Assembly: GCA_016699735.1 (NCBI GenBank) | Contig: CP065008.1 | Coordinates: forward strand, 1,240,001 to 1,304,000 | Source: Alphaproteobacteria bacterium | GTDB lineage: Bacteria > Pseudomonadota > Alphaproteobacteria > Micavibrionales > Micavibrionaceae | Direction of reading: 5' to 3' | DNA length: 64,000 nucleotides | Part shown: one piece after another, positions 54,942 through 63,888 of the stretch | Position numbering within the stretch: the first letter of the stretch is position 1 | Layout of the letters: every line of letters begins with the position of its first letter | Notes under the pieces: model-generated | Databases searched by the model: none | What the model was told of the DNA's origin: nothing | Seen by the model: the letters and a program-made list of their open reading frames with translations, nothing else | Made by a program: the position numbers and the translations under genes

Positions 54942-55826
54942 TTACGTATAGCGCTTAAGCATATCCTTGACGCCCTTGCCAATTTCGGGATCGCTCAACC
55001 CATAGGCGATATTCGCCTCGATGAATCCCAAACGGCTGCCGCAATCATAGCTTTTGCCGCTAAAACGCATGGCGTTGAACGGCTGCTTGCCGATCAGCTT
55101 GGCCATGGCATCGGTCAACTGAATTTCCCCGCCCGCGCCCGTTTCGAACGCGCTGAGATACCCGAACAGCTCCGGCTGAAAAATATACCGCCCGACAACG
55201 GAAAGCGTGGAGGGCGCCTTCGCCGGCTCCGGCTTTTCGACCAACCCGTCCACGGGCATCAGGGCAAGACTCTGATCCTTGGTATCGATGATCCCGTATT
55301 TATTCGTCTCCTCGCGGGGAACCTCCTCGACGGCGATCAGGTTTCCTCCGGTCTGATTGTAAACATCGACCATCTCTTTCAGGCACGATTGCGATCCCTT
55401 CATCAGAACATCGGGCAGCAGGACGGCGAACGGCTCATCCCCGATCATCTTGGCCGCACACCACACGGCGTGCCCGAGGCCCAGCGGCTTGGGCTGGCGG
55501 GTGCAGAACAGACGCCCCGCCGGAATTTCCGACTCGCGCACTTTTTTCAGCAGGTCCGACTTATTGCGGGATTCCAGCGTATCCTCAAGTTCCGGCTGGT
55601 AATCGAAATGCTCCTCCAGCAATTCCTTGTGCCGCCCGGTGATGAAGATGAAATCCTCGATCCCCGCTTCCCGCGCTTCCTCGACGACGTGCTGGATCAA
55701 GGGCCGGTCGCAGATGGTCAGCATCTCCTTCGGCATGGCTTTCGTGGCGGGAAGGAATCGTGTCCCCAGCCCCGCGACGGGGAACACGGCTTTTTTGACG
55801 GGGCGTATTTCAGTTTTTTGACTCAT
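54942..55826 (-). CDS. galU: UTP-glucose-1-phosphate uridylyltransferase
   Basis: GalU makes UDP-glucose. The nucleotide loop AVFPVAGLGTRFLPATKAMP, the uridine-binding segment GLGHAVWCA and AVLLPDVL, and the sugar-contact region VEKPEPAKAPS are present. Length 294 matches. Probably the first gene of the minus-strand row that continues through algC, chpT and the che genes. Confidence 0.95.
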   Translation of the reverse strand: MSQKTEIRPVKKAVFPVAGLGTRFLPATKAMPKEMLTICDRPLIQHVVEEAREAGIEDFIFITGRHKELLEEHFDYQPELEDTLESRNKSDLLKKVRESEIPAGRLFCTRQPKPLGLGHAVWCAAKMIGDEPFAVLLPDVLMKGSQSCLKEMVDVYNQTGGNLIAVEEVPREETNKYGIIDTKDQSLALMPVDGLVEKPEPAKAPSTLSVVGRYIFQPELFGYLSAFETGAGGEIQLTDAMAKLIGKQPFNAMRFSGKSYDCGSRLGFIEANIAYGLSDPEIGKGVKDMLKRYT

Positions 55827-56163
55827 GACTCAACCGTTCTCACTTTTTTTGAAGTCGCGTTAATACTTGCCACGCCGGAGCAGGCGATGCAAGCGTCCGC
55901 AAGGAAAGGCGGAAAAGGGGATGCAATCGCCATGCCGCGAAGCACTTTACGCTCGTCACTGCTTTGGTAAGGGAAAATACAAGAACGCAGGATAAAAGAA
56001 CCGCCAATATTTATTTAAAACACAACGCTCACGACGATCACAAAGATAGGCAGATTCTGTCATACTCAATGATTATAAGGTCTTGCAGTTAGCGACCTGT
56101 TACACCTTCGCAGCAAATGATATTCTCTGGCTATGCAGAATTATAATACCTATGGAGAAAACG
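55827..56163 (+). promoter_or_regulatory. Gene-free region between galU and a small plus-strand gene
   Basis: No coding frame of interest in 337 bases. It contains the first copy of a 31-bp inverted repeat (56017-56047). GGAG at 56155-56158 lies just before the ATG at 56164. The galU promoter should also be here. No RNA gene is recognised. Confidence 0.35.
56017..56047. repeat. 31-bp repeat, left copy of an inverted pair
   Basis: Reads AAAACACAACGCTCACGACG... and is the reverse complement of 56454-56484 at 26 of 31 positions. The two flank a small gene. Confidence 0.6.
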
Positions 56164-56436
56164 ATGAATACACTTGAGAAGAGAATCGCAACTATTCGCG
56201 GAGAGGCGCTGGCGGCAAGCCTTCTGGCAAATATAGCCATACGGACTGCCCTTATGTCTTCTCCTGATCCTGAAAAGCTGCTAGCAGCCATGAACGCATA
56301 TATTGAAGATACCTTAAATATGAGCGGACCTGCAAAAGGCGATTCTGAAGACGAGTTCAATACACAGATGCGTGAAACGGCTCGCTTTCAGGCTTTGCAG
56401 ACATTAGACGCGATTGCTCGGAAAATAAAAAAATGA
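56164..56436 (+). CDS. Small helical protein between inverted repeats
   Basis: The 90-residue product is helical, with NTLEKRIATIRGEALAASLL and a basic end, without signal peptide or membrane helix. GGAG and seven bases before the ATG support this start; an ATG four codons earlier and a longer frame are less likely. No family known. It is flanked by a 31-bp inverted repeat pair and a gene-free region, so it may be a small movable cassette. Confidence 0.55.
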   Translation: MNTLEKRIATIRGEALAASLLANIAIRTALMSSPDPEKLLAAMNAYIEDTLNMSGPAKGDSEDEFNTQMRETARFQALQTLDAIARKIKK

Positions 56437-56453
56437 AAGACTAAAGTATAAAA

Positions 56454-56484
56454 ATCGTTGTGATCGTTGTGGTCTTTGTGTTTT
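56454..56484. repeat. 31-bp repeat, right copy of an inverted pair
   Basis: Begins ATCGTTGTGATCGTTGTGG and ends CTTTGTGTTTT. Related to the copy at 56017-56047 (inverted) and to a diverged copy at 32218-32248. Confidence 0.6.
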
Positions 56485-56537
56485 AAAAAAACATCTTTGT
56501 GTGTCCGTCTAATTGAATAAAATTTTGGCGGTATGAG

Positions 56538-57359
56538 TCACGAAAGAGGCCGCACCCGCCCCTGAAGCTTCTCCGGCCCAAGCTCCACGAGCAGCTTGCG
56601 AACCTCCTGCCGCGCTGAAACCTGCGAGAGTGTCAGCGGATGCTCAGGGCTTTCCTTGAGATCCAGAAGGGTCAGCCCTTTCAGGAATAATTCTTTAAAA
56701 ATCACCCGTTCGTGAAAACCGGGAGCGATTCGGAATCCGTAAGGTTCGGTCAGCGATTCAAGGATTTTCCCGACATCCTGCTTGTTGCGGGCATTCAAAG
56801 AGGCCAGGCGATTACGCATAACAATCCAGTCGATGCTGCCTCCGTCACGCAGTTTGCGCTGGTTGCGCTGATCCTGCACCATCTTCGTGTAGATCGACGG
56901 CGCACGAACCGTCAGGGTATCCGGGTCGATATCCGCCAGAAGATCGAGGTCCACGAAACTGTCGTTCATCGGCGTAATCAGCGTGTCGGCATGGCTGTGG
57001 GCAAGGCGGCTGAGGAAACTGTCCGTCCCCGGCGTGTCGATGACGATGAAATGATGTGTGGCACCCAGCTCGGCCAGAGCCATTCCTAAAAATTCCTGCT
57101 CTTCCGCCCGTTGTTCGAGCACAGTATCCGCCTCGCTTCGCGGAATCGCCATATGGGACGGGCTGGGCAGGGGGTCGCGTGTGGATGTGATGAAATCGAA
57201 TCGCTTCTTGAGATAGCGCGTGAACGTCCCCTGCCGCGCATCGAGATCAAGGCTCCCGACCTTATACCCCAGCCGCAGCAGGGCCACCGCCGTATGCATG
57301 GCGGCGGTCGATTTGCCCGACCCGCCCTTTTCGTTTCCGAAAACAATTATATGCGCCAT
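56538..57359 (-). CDS. mipZ: Division-plane positioning ATPase MipZ
   Basis: MipZ forms a gradient from the poles by binding ParB and inhibits FtsZ away from midcell. The 273-residue product has the deviant Walker A NEKGGSGKST, a switch DLDARQGTFTRY, IVIDTPGTDS and the family-specific PMNDSFVDLDLL. FEEL-type end segments are normal. It is divergent from the aminopeptidase P gene, 57 bases apart. Such a marker supports an alphaproteobacterial origin. Confidence 0.93.
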   Translation of the reverse strand: MAHIIVFGNEKGGSGKSTAAMHTAVALLRLGYKVGSLDLDARQGTFTRYLKKRFDFITSTRDPLPSPSHMAIPRSEADTVLEQRAEEQEFLGMALAELGATHHFIVIDTPGTDSFLSRLAHSHADTLITPMNDSFVDLDLLADIDPDTLTVRAPSIYTKMVQDQRNQRKLRDGGSIDWIVMRNRLASLNARNKQDVGKILESLTEPYGFRIAPGFHERVIFKELFLKGLTLLDLKESPEHPLTLSQVSARQEVRKLLVELGPEKLQGRVRPLS

Positions 57360-57416
57360 ATCTTGTGTCTTGAGTGGAAGGAACCGTAATATTATGCCAC
57401 AACACCTGTAAGAGGG

Positions 57417-59210
57417 ATGATGACAGAAAACGCATTACAAGTTCAAGACAGGCTGGCCGCTTTTCGTGCAAAGATTCAGGAATTCGGTCTGGACGGCTAT
57501 ATCGTGCCGCGTACCGACGAATACCAGAATGAATTTCTGGCGGCCTATGCCGAGCGCCTGAAATTCCTGACTGGTTTTACCGGCAGCGCGGGCACGGCGG
57601 TCATCTTAAGGTCTAAGGCCGTGGTCATGAGCGACGGCCGCTATACGATCCAACTGGAGCAGGAGGTCAATCTCGCCCTCTTTGAAACGGCGGACAGCAC
57701 GAAGACAACCCCGGCCGACTGGCTGGAGAAAAATACCGGGCAGGGGCAGAGGATCGGCTTCGATCCCTGGCTGCACACCGCAAACCAGATCGAAGCCCTG
57801 AGAAAAAAACTGGACGGTAAGGCTACGCTGGTTCCGGTCAGCCCAAATATGGTGGACGCGCTCTGGCCCAACCGCCCCGGCCAGCCGATGAATCCGGCGG
57901 AACTCTTCCCCGACGAGGTGGCGGGGATGAATTCCTTGCAGAAACGCGAAAAAATTGCTGCCATCATGCACGAAAAGGGCGCGGATTCCTGTCTCATCAC
58001 CATGACGGATTCGGTCTGCTGGCTGCTGAACGTGCGCGGGCGCGATATGCTCTACACGCCCTCGCTTCTGTCTTTTGCGATGCTTTACGCCGACGGATCG
58101 CTCGACTGGTTTATTGATCCGCGCAAGGTGACGCCGAACGTGCGCCAGCATCTGGGCGAAGCCGTGCGCGTCATCCCCAGAGAGGAAATGCCCGCCCGCC
58201 TCGCGCAGCTTTCAGGCCGTAAGGTCATGCTCGACCGCGAAAAATCGGCGCTTTGGTTCGAGGAAACGCTGAAAGCTTCAGGCGCACAGATCGTCGGCGA
58301 GAAAGACCCCATCGAACGCCTGAAAGCGATCAAGAGCGAAACCGAGATCGAGGCGGTCAGGCAGGCGCATATCCGTGACGCGATAGCCATGATCCAGCTC
58401 TTGCAGGAAATCGACACCGAAGCCCACAAGGGCCGCATGACGGAAATCTATATCGACGAACGCATCCAGATGCTCCGCGCCCAGCAGTTCGGCTATCAGG
58501 GGCCGAGCTTCGCCACCATCGCGGGATATGCGGACAACGGCGCGATCATCCACTATCGCGCCACGCCGGAAACGAACAAACAGATTACCCCGCCCGGCCT
58601 GCTGCTGATCGATTGCGGCGGCCAGTATATGTGGGGCACGACCGACATCACCCGTACGGTGGCCATCGGCCCCCCGACGCCGGAGATGAAGCGGCACTAC
58701 ACGCTGGTCCTCAAGGGCCACGTCGCTCTGTCCAAGGCGAAGTTCCCCGAAGGCACGACGGGCTTGCAGATCGACGCCCTTGCCCGCCAGCATCTCTGGG
58801 ACGCCGGACTGGATTATGCCCATGGCACAGGCCACGGCGTCGGCTGCTATCTCGGCGTTCACGAAGGCCCGGCCTCCATTTCCCCGCGAGGTAAGGAAAA
58901 ACTGGAAGTGGGAATGCTGCTCACCAATGAGCCGGGATATTATCTCAAGGGCTCCTACGGCATCCGCATCGAGAACATTATGCTCGTGCGCCTTGAAAAG
59001 GAGGAGGAGGGCGGCAAGAACCTCCTCGGCTTTAAGTCCATGACCCTCGTCCCCTACGATCAGAAACTGATCGAAAAGGAAATCCTCACCGCCGACGAAC
59101 TCTCATGGCTGCGCGGTTATTATCTGGATATTGAGGAAACCATCGGTCCCCTCCTGCGCCCCGAAATGCAGAAATGGCTCAAGAAGCAGACGGCGTTTTT
59201 TCTCCAGTAA
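57417..59210 (+). CDS. pepP: Xaa-Pro aminopeptidase (M24 family)
   Basis: Removes N-terminal residues preceding proline using two metal ions. The 597-residue length and two N-terminal creatinase-like domains match the eukaryote-like XPNPEP1 type. Metal ligands appear in LLIDCGGQYMWGTTDIT (two Asp), GTGHGVG (His), TNEPGYY (Glu) and IRIENIML (Glu). AAGAGGG lies just before two adjacent ATGs; the second, one codon later, is equally possible. Probably cytoplasmic. The gene stands alone. Confidence 0.93.
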   Translation: MMTENALQVQDRLAAFRAKIQEFGLDGYIVPRTDEYQNEFLAAYAERLKFLTGFTGSAGTAVILRSKAVVMSDGRYTIQLEQEVNLALFETADSTKTTPADWLEKNTGQGQRIGFDPWLHTANQIEALRKKLDGKATLVPVSPNMVDALWPNRPGQPMNPAELFPDEVAGMNSLQKREKIAAIMHEKGADSCLITMTDSVCWLLNVRGRDMLYTPSLLSFAMLYADGSLDWFIDPRKVTPNVRQHLGEAVRVIPREEMPARLAQLSGRKVMLDREKSALWFEETLKASGAQIVGEKDPIERLKAIKSETEIEAVRQAHIRDAIAMIQLLQEIDTEAHKGRMTEIYIDERIQMLRAQQFGYQGPSFATIAGYADNGAIIHYRATPETNKQITPPGLLLIDCGGQYMWGTTDITRTVAIGPPTPEMKRHYTLVLKGHVALSKAKFPEGTTGLQIDALARQHLWDAGLDYAHGTGHGVGCYLGVHEGPASISPRGKEKLEVGMLLTNEPGYYLKGSYGIRIENIMLVRLEKEEEGGKNLLGFKSMTLVPYDQKLIEKEILTADELSWLRGYYLDIEETIGPLLRPEMQKWLKKQTAFFLQ

Positions 59211-59232
59211 ACCCGCCGCTCCGCAAAACTAT

Positions 59233-60756
59233 CTAAGGCAAAACTTTGGTTTGATCCTTAGGATGACTTACTCTGGGTGCAGGCACCGGAGCCTTTTCAG
59301 CAGGAGGAGCTACAGCAGGGTCTTTGGGGCCTTTAGCAGGTTCGGCGGAGACAGAATCCATATTTGGTTCGGACGAATGCTCAGGGTCCGCATTCTCAGC
59401 CGACTGAGGTTCGCCCAGCTTGATAGTGGCTTTAAGTGTCTGTTTGTCTTCTTCTATAATGGCACTGTCATCACTCTTGGATGGGCCTTTATTCCCCTCT
59501 CCATCAACACTATCGGCATCGGCCGATGAATCCTCATCATCTTGATCCCGATCAGCATCCTCAAGAGTTTCTTCTGCTGGGGCAACGGATGAAGACATTC
59601 CCTGTGAAGATGATGTCTCTGGCTTTTGGTAGCTTTTCTCAGGATGAAATTTTACAAGTGAAAACAAGGTCTTTCCAAGAGGGGCATCCACTTGGGCAAG
59701 AGATCCCATATACTCCAAAACGACGATACCGTCCTTGTTGAATAAGGCTTGGATAATAACAGCGGTTACATAAGGGTATTTTTCAAGACCACGAAGCCTG
59801 ATCTTGGTAGAGAGTATCCCATGAGAGCCGTCAGTAGCCATCCGCTCGTCAAACTTCAAATCCTCAAGCCTGAAATTAGGCAGATACTTGGAGACGTGCT
59901 CGGCGTGAAGCAAGACCTTAACGTCACCGAAATTTTTTTCTTGCTGTATTTGATATCCGAAAAAGTTAAAAAAAGTGCGGTGCCCCAACACAGGATCCTT
60001 AAAAGAAAACCGCCCTTGCTCCCTTTTTTCTTCTTTCACAAACTTAGGGGCGCCGAGTGCATAAGTGTTCTTTTCATCGGGGAGGACCAGGGTAAAAATA
60101 CCTAAAGGCGACACATACTCCGCCCATCCTTCGCCGATCTTGCCTGGGATCCTAGCGTTACCGTCATAAAGTTTCAGGGAATTAAAAAACTCGTTGGCCT
60201 TGAAGGAGTACATCGACGGTTGCGGGCCAGCCAAAACAGCTTCTACCCTGGATACATCAGTATACATGACCTTAACGCGCAGGCCTTGTTCAGCACCATT
60301 CTCGGTAAAACTGAACATAAACTCCTTGCCAATAAATCCATCAATATTAACATCTTGCTGAGATTCTAGCTTAGCACCTAAGGCTTTCGTCGCTTTCTTA
60401 AACTTAAAAACATCCCGGTTCAAAAGGTCCTCTATTTTTGAGCTTCCTATGACTTCACCCAAAGTTTGGTCAACTTTAATTGAGTAGTTTCTCTTCGGAG
60501 CTTCAGGATTGTCTTCATCTTCAATCTCTGAGGTGACCTCGACTCTGAAAAGCACAGTCTCGTCGTCAACCCTCAGCGGGCTTGACTTTATTTTATAATT
60601 GGAGGGAAAACGGGCATCAAACGCACCGGAAACAGATTTATGATATTCCCAACGCACTTTTTCCTTCTTTGCAAACGCAGTAACGGCTGCAAACGTGAAA
60701 ATAGAGATCAGGAGAAAAAATATTCTCAAATAGAAGATCTTACCGTTACCACGCAT
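59233..60756 (-). CDS. Large exported protein with acidic Pro-rich tail
   Basis: The 507-residue product has an N-terminal hydrophobic helix (IFYLRIFFLLISIFTFAAVT) that is a signal peptide or anchor. Residues 30-365 form a mainly beta region with repeats of similar short strands (WEYHKSVSGAFDARFPSNYK, EGWAEYVSPLGIFTLVLPDE), two related halves of about 160 residues each. The last 130 residues are an acidic Ser/Glu/Asp/Pro-rich tail. No known family. It converges with the aminopeptidase gene. A surface or periplasmic structural role is thinkable; nothing is shown. Confidence 0.7.
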   Translation of the reverse strand: MRGNGKIFYLRIFFLLISIFTFAAVTAFAKKEKVRWEYHKSVSGAFDARFPSNYKIKSSPLRVDDETVLFRVEVTSEIEDEDNPEAPKRNYSIKVDQTLGEVIGSSKIEDLLNRDVFKFKKATKALGAKLESQQDVNIDGFIGKEFMFSFTENGAEQGLRVKVMYTDVSRVEAVLAGPQPSMYSFKANEFFNSLKLYDGNARIPGKIGEGWAEYVSPLGIFTLVLPDEKNTYALGAPKFVKEEKREQGRFSFKDPVLGHRTFFNFFGYQIQQEKNFGDVKVLLHAEHVSKYLPNFRLEDLKFDERMATDGSHGILSTKIRLRGLEKYPYVTAVIIQALFNKDGIVVLEYMGSLAQVDAPLGKTLFSLVKFHPEKSYQKPETSSSQGMSSSVAPAEETLEDADRDQDDEDSSADADSVDGEGNKGPSKSDDSAIIEEDKQTLKATIKLGEPQSAENADPEHSSEPNMDSVSAEPAKGPKDPAVAPPAEKAPVPAPRVSHPKDQTKVLP

Positions 60757-60841
60757 TTATATCTCCCAGATCAAAAATTAAGCGCCTACAGTAAAACGTA
60801 CTGGTGGAGCGCAGCCATTCGAAAATAATCCCAGACCTAAC

Positions 60842-60872
60842 AAAAAACTGCCAACGCTAAATTGGCAGTTTT
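60842..60872 (-). terminator. Terminator after rpsU
   Basis: On the minus strand AAAACTGCCAA and TTGGCAGTTTT form an 11-bp perfect stem around seven bases, followed by TTTG. It lies about 24 bases after the rpsU stop. Confidence 0.85.
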
Positions 60873-60896
60873 CCTCAAAAATCTCAAAGCCCGATC

Positions 60897-61103
60897 CTAA
60901 TGACCGTCGCGCTGGCGCTTCTTGCGTTCCATCTTGCGGAAACGGCGCACAGCCTCGGCCTTCTCGCGGGCCTTCTTTTCGGACGGTTTTTCGTAATTTT
61001 TGCGGAGCTTCATCTCGCGGAACAGGCCTTCGCGCTGCATTTTCTTCTTGAGGACGCGCAGCGCCTGATCGACGTTATTATCCTTGACGGTTACGGTTAC
61101 CAA
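60897..61103 (-). CDS. rpsU: Ribosomal protein bS21
   Basis: The 68-residue basic protein shows the S21 signature DNNVDQALRVLKKKMQREGL and FREMKLRKNYEKPSEKKARE. It helps translation initiation on the small subunit. The start is TTG with AAGGAG nine bases before; an ATG in another frame lies two bases after the same AAGGAG and opens a ten-codon overlapping frame. A tight terminator follows. Single gene. Confidence 0.94.
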   Translation of the reverse strand: MVTVTVKDNNVDQALRVLKKKMQREGLFREMKLRKNYEKPSEKKAREKAEAVRRFRKMERKKRQRDGH

Positions 61104-61401
61104 AGGTCATCTCTCCTTAAAATCTGTTAAAAACAGGCCAAAAGGCCACTAAATCACTCGAATAGCTATCTTAATCCATTCACGGTTGCCAAGGTCTTAA
61201 CATTACCGGAGCCAAAAAAAAAGCAAAATCTTTGGCTGATGCGGCTTTTTAGCCTCTATCCGCCGCACTGTCACAGGTAATCCGTTCGGGAGTCGGCATT
61301 TTTTGATGCACCGCAGCGCAGACGGGAATGGAAAAAAGCCTTTAAAACAGTGTAGACTCAAGGCAAGAAAAAGCAAAATTTCACAGGGATTCGGCAACAA
61401 T
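61104..61401 (-). promoter_or_regulatory. Gene-free region between rpsU and a lipase-like gene
   Basis: About 300 bases with the rpsU promoter and the promoter of the lipase-like gene. The first 25 bases before rpsU contain AAGGAG and the overlapping ATG frame. A short GGCTTTTTAGCC palindrome lies at 61242-61253. No RNA gene is recognised. Confidence 0.35.
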
Positions 61402-62220
61402 ATGACCCGAAAAATCGAGGCTCCTGACCTGTTCCACGGGGCGACTGAGGGCGTCAGGACAGCGCTGGAACTGTTCAGCTCCGCCGTGCGGCACACGCTC
61501 CCCTCCCTGATCTGGGGGCGGACCCAGGAAATGACGGGATCGCCGGTGCTGGTGGTGCAGGGCTTCGCCATGCACGATATCTCCACATGGAACCTGCGCC
61601 GCCATCTGGACGATCAAGGCCATGACGCCTTCGACGGCGACATTGGCATCAATCTCGGCGTCCACAGTCACACCATCGAAAAACTGGAGGACAGACTGGC
61701 ACAGATCATGGAGAAGCATCTGGGGAAAAAAGTCACGGTCATCGGCCACAGTCTCGGCGGGATTCAATCCCTCCTGCTCTCCTACCGCCACGCGGACAAA
61801 ATCGACCGCCTGATCACGATGGGCAGCCCCTTCGGCGCCGCAAGAATGCAGGGCGGTACCAACCGCATCGTATACGGCGCCTATGAAATCCTCAACCCGG
61901 ACGACGGTGATTTGGTGGAGGAACTGAGCGCCTATATGGAGGAGGGGCCACCCGATGTCGCGGTCACCTCTCTATTTTCCGCGGCGGACGGAGTAGTCGC
62001 CCCGCAATCCGCCATAAACCCGTGGGCCGAAGAGAGCCATCCCCGGACAGAGAACGTGCAGGTTCCGGGCTCCCATTGCGGCATGGTCGTAAATACGCAG
62101 GTCTGGAAAGTCCTCGCCGAACGACTTTCTGTATCGCCAACGAACTGGCGCCCCTTCGAATGGTCAGATGCGGAGCGCAGCGTGGACCTCGCACCCGATC
62201 TGATCCTAGAGAAAGCGTAA
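61402..62220 (+). CDS. Alpha/beta hydrolase, lipase-like
   Basis: The 272-residue product has the alpha/beta hydrolase order: VLVVQGFAMHD oxyanion loop, VIGHSLGGIQS with Ser117 as nucleophile, ADGVVAP (Asp) and GSHCGMVV (His) for the triad. It resembles bacterial triacylglycerol or ester lipases that act on acyl esters. No signal peptide. I start at the ATG at 61402 because the longer frame upstream overlaps probable regulatory DNA. It converges with the ABC transporter gene with only a three-base gap. Confidence 0.8.
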   Translation: MTRKIEAPDLFHGATEGVRTALELFSSAVRHTLPSLIWGRTQEMTGSPVLVVQGFAMHDISTWNLRRHLDDQGHDAFDGDIGINLGVHSHTIEKLEDRLAQIMEKHLGKKVTVIGHSLGGIQSLLLSYRHADKIDRLITMGSPFGAARMQGGTNRIVYGAYEILNPDDGDLVEELSAYMEEGPPDVAVTSLFSAADGVVAPQSAINPWAEESHPRTENVQVPGSHCGMVVNTQVWKVLAERLSVSPTNWRPFEWSDAERSVDLAPDLILEKA

Positions 62221-62223
62221 AGC

Positions 62224-63840
62224 CTACCCCGCCCGCGCCTTAAGATTCAGCGCCGCGTCGATCAGCGTCTTGGTATAATCCTGCCGCGGGTTTTCAAAAA
62301 TCTGTTCCACCGTCCCGGCCTCCACGATCTTGCCGTCCTTCATGACCAGAACGTCGTGGCACATCGCCCGGATCACCCGCAGATCATGGCTGATAAAAAG
62401 ATAGGACAGCCCGTGTTTCTGCTGCAACTCGCGCAGCAGATCAACGATCTCCGCCTGCACGGAGACATCCAGCGCCGAGGTCGGCTCGTCCAGCACCACA
62501 AAATCCGGGGCCAGCACAAGGGCGCGGGCAATCGCAATCCGCTGCCGCTGCCCGCCGGAGAATTCATGCGGGTAGCGATGGCGCGTCTCCGGGTCCATCT
62601 GCACGTCCTTGAGCGCATCAATCACCAGCACGTCACGCTGTTCGTCGGACAGGTCACGCTTGTGCAGCGCCAGCCCCTCGTCGATGATCTGCGCCACGCT
62701 CATGCGCGGAGAGAGCGATCCGAAAGGATCCTGAAACACAATCTGCATTTTCGAGCGCAAGGGCCGCATCTGCTTGCGCGAGAGGGGCGAAACATTCTGC
62801 CCCGCGAAAACGATGGTCCCCGTACTGGGCAGCATCCGCAAAAGCGCGAGCGCCAGCGTCGTCTTGCCTGATCCCGACTCGCCGACTACGCCCAGCGTAT
62901 GCCCGCGCTTGAGAGTGACGTTCACATCATCCACCGCCTTCACGAAATCCAGCGGCTTTCCAAAAAAGCTTTTCCGCCGCGGGAAATAGACTTTAACGTT
63001 CTGCCCCTCAAGCAGGGCAGGGGCACCGGCATCGGCGGGCTTCACCCGGCCCGAAGGCTGCGCCGCCAGAAGTTTCTTTGTATAGGAATGTTGCGGCTTG
63101 GAAAATAAATCATCGGTCGGTTGCACCTCGACCAGTTCGCCGCTTTTCATGACGCAGATTTTATCCGCCATCTTGCGGACGACGGACAGGTCGTGCGAAA
63201 TCAGCATCAGCGCCATGCCCAGTTGCGTCTGGAGTTCCTCCAGTAGCTCAAGAATCTGCGCCTGAATGGTGACATCGAGCGCGGTTGTGGGTTCATCGGC
63301 AATCAGCAGGGACGGATTGTTCGCCAGCGCCATCCCGATCATCACCCGCTGCCGCTGCCCGCCGGAAAGCTGGTGAGGATAGGAATCAAGCCGATCCTTC
63401 ATACTCGAAAGCCCGACCATATCCATGAGTTCCAGCATCCGCGCCTTCGTCTGCGCGGCGTTCATCCCCTGATGAATCCGCAGCACTTCGCCGATCTGCC
63501 GCTCGATCGTGTGCAGCGGGTTGAGCGCGGTCAAAGGCTCCTGAAAGATCATCCCGATTTCCCGGCCTCTGATCGCGCACATCGCGCCGTCTTTCTTGGC
63601 GATCAGGTCTTCGCCGTTGAAAAGGATTTTGCTCTCCGCGCTGTGCGAAGCCAGCGGATAGGGCAGGAGCTTCATGACCGAAAGCGCGGTCACCGATTTC
63701 CCCGATCCGCTCTCACCGACGACGGCGACCGTTTCCCCTTTGCCGATGGTAAAGCTGACGTTTTTTACGGCATTAAATGCGCCGGAGGGCGTTTTGAAAT
63801 CGACGCTGAGATTTTGAATCTGCAGGAGAGGATCGAACAT
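62224..63840 (-). CDS. yejF: Peptide ABC transporter, fused double ATPase (YejF/DppDF-like)
   Basis: The 538-residue product carries two complete ABC ATPases in one chain: Walker A VVGESGSGKSVTAL near 38 and VVGESGSGKTTLAL near 310, signature SGGQRQRV and SGGQRQRI, and Walker B ADEPTTALD and LDEPTSALD. Such fused units serve oligopeptide, nickel or microcin C uptake transporters; YejF is the closest common name. The permease and binding-protein genes must lie outside the window. A ribosome binding site lies near 63850 on the minus strand. Confidence 0.9.
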   Translation of the reverse strand: MFDPLLQIQNLSVDFKTPSGAFNAVKNVSFTIGKGETVAVVGESGSGKSVTALSVMKLLPYPLASHSAESKILFNGEDLIAKKDGAMCAIRGREIGMIFQEPLTALNPLHTIERQIGEVLRIHQGMNAAQTKARMLELMDMVGLSSMKDRLDSYPHQLSGGQRQRVMIGMALANNPSLLIADEPTTALDVTIQAQILELLEELQTQLGMALMLISHDLSVVRKMADKICVMKSGELVEVQPTDDLFSKPQHSYTKKLLAAQPSGRVKPADAGAPALLEGQNVKVYFPRRKSFFGKPLDFVKAVDDVNVTLKRGHTLGVVGESGSGKTTLALALLRMLPSTGTIVFAGQNVSPLSRKQMRPLRSKMQIVFQDPFGSLSPRMSVAQIIDEGLALHKRDLSDEQRDVLVIDALKDVQMDPETRHRYPHEFSGGQRQRIAIARALVLAPDFVVLDEPTSALDVSVQAEIVDLLRELQQKHGLSYLFISHDLRVIRAMCHDVLVMKDGKIVEAGTVEQIFENPRQDYTKTLIDAALNLKARAG

Positions 63841-63888
63841 CCGGCTAATATATATCTTTTACGCAAGGAGAAAAGAGCAGATAGGGAC

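Noticed and set aside
55860..55980. Possible structured RNA upstream of galU
   Set aside because: The stretch is GC-richer with some pairing but no tRNA, riboswitch or known small RNA features could be drawn from it.
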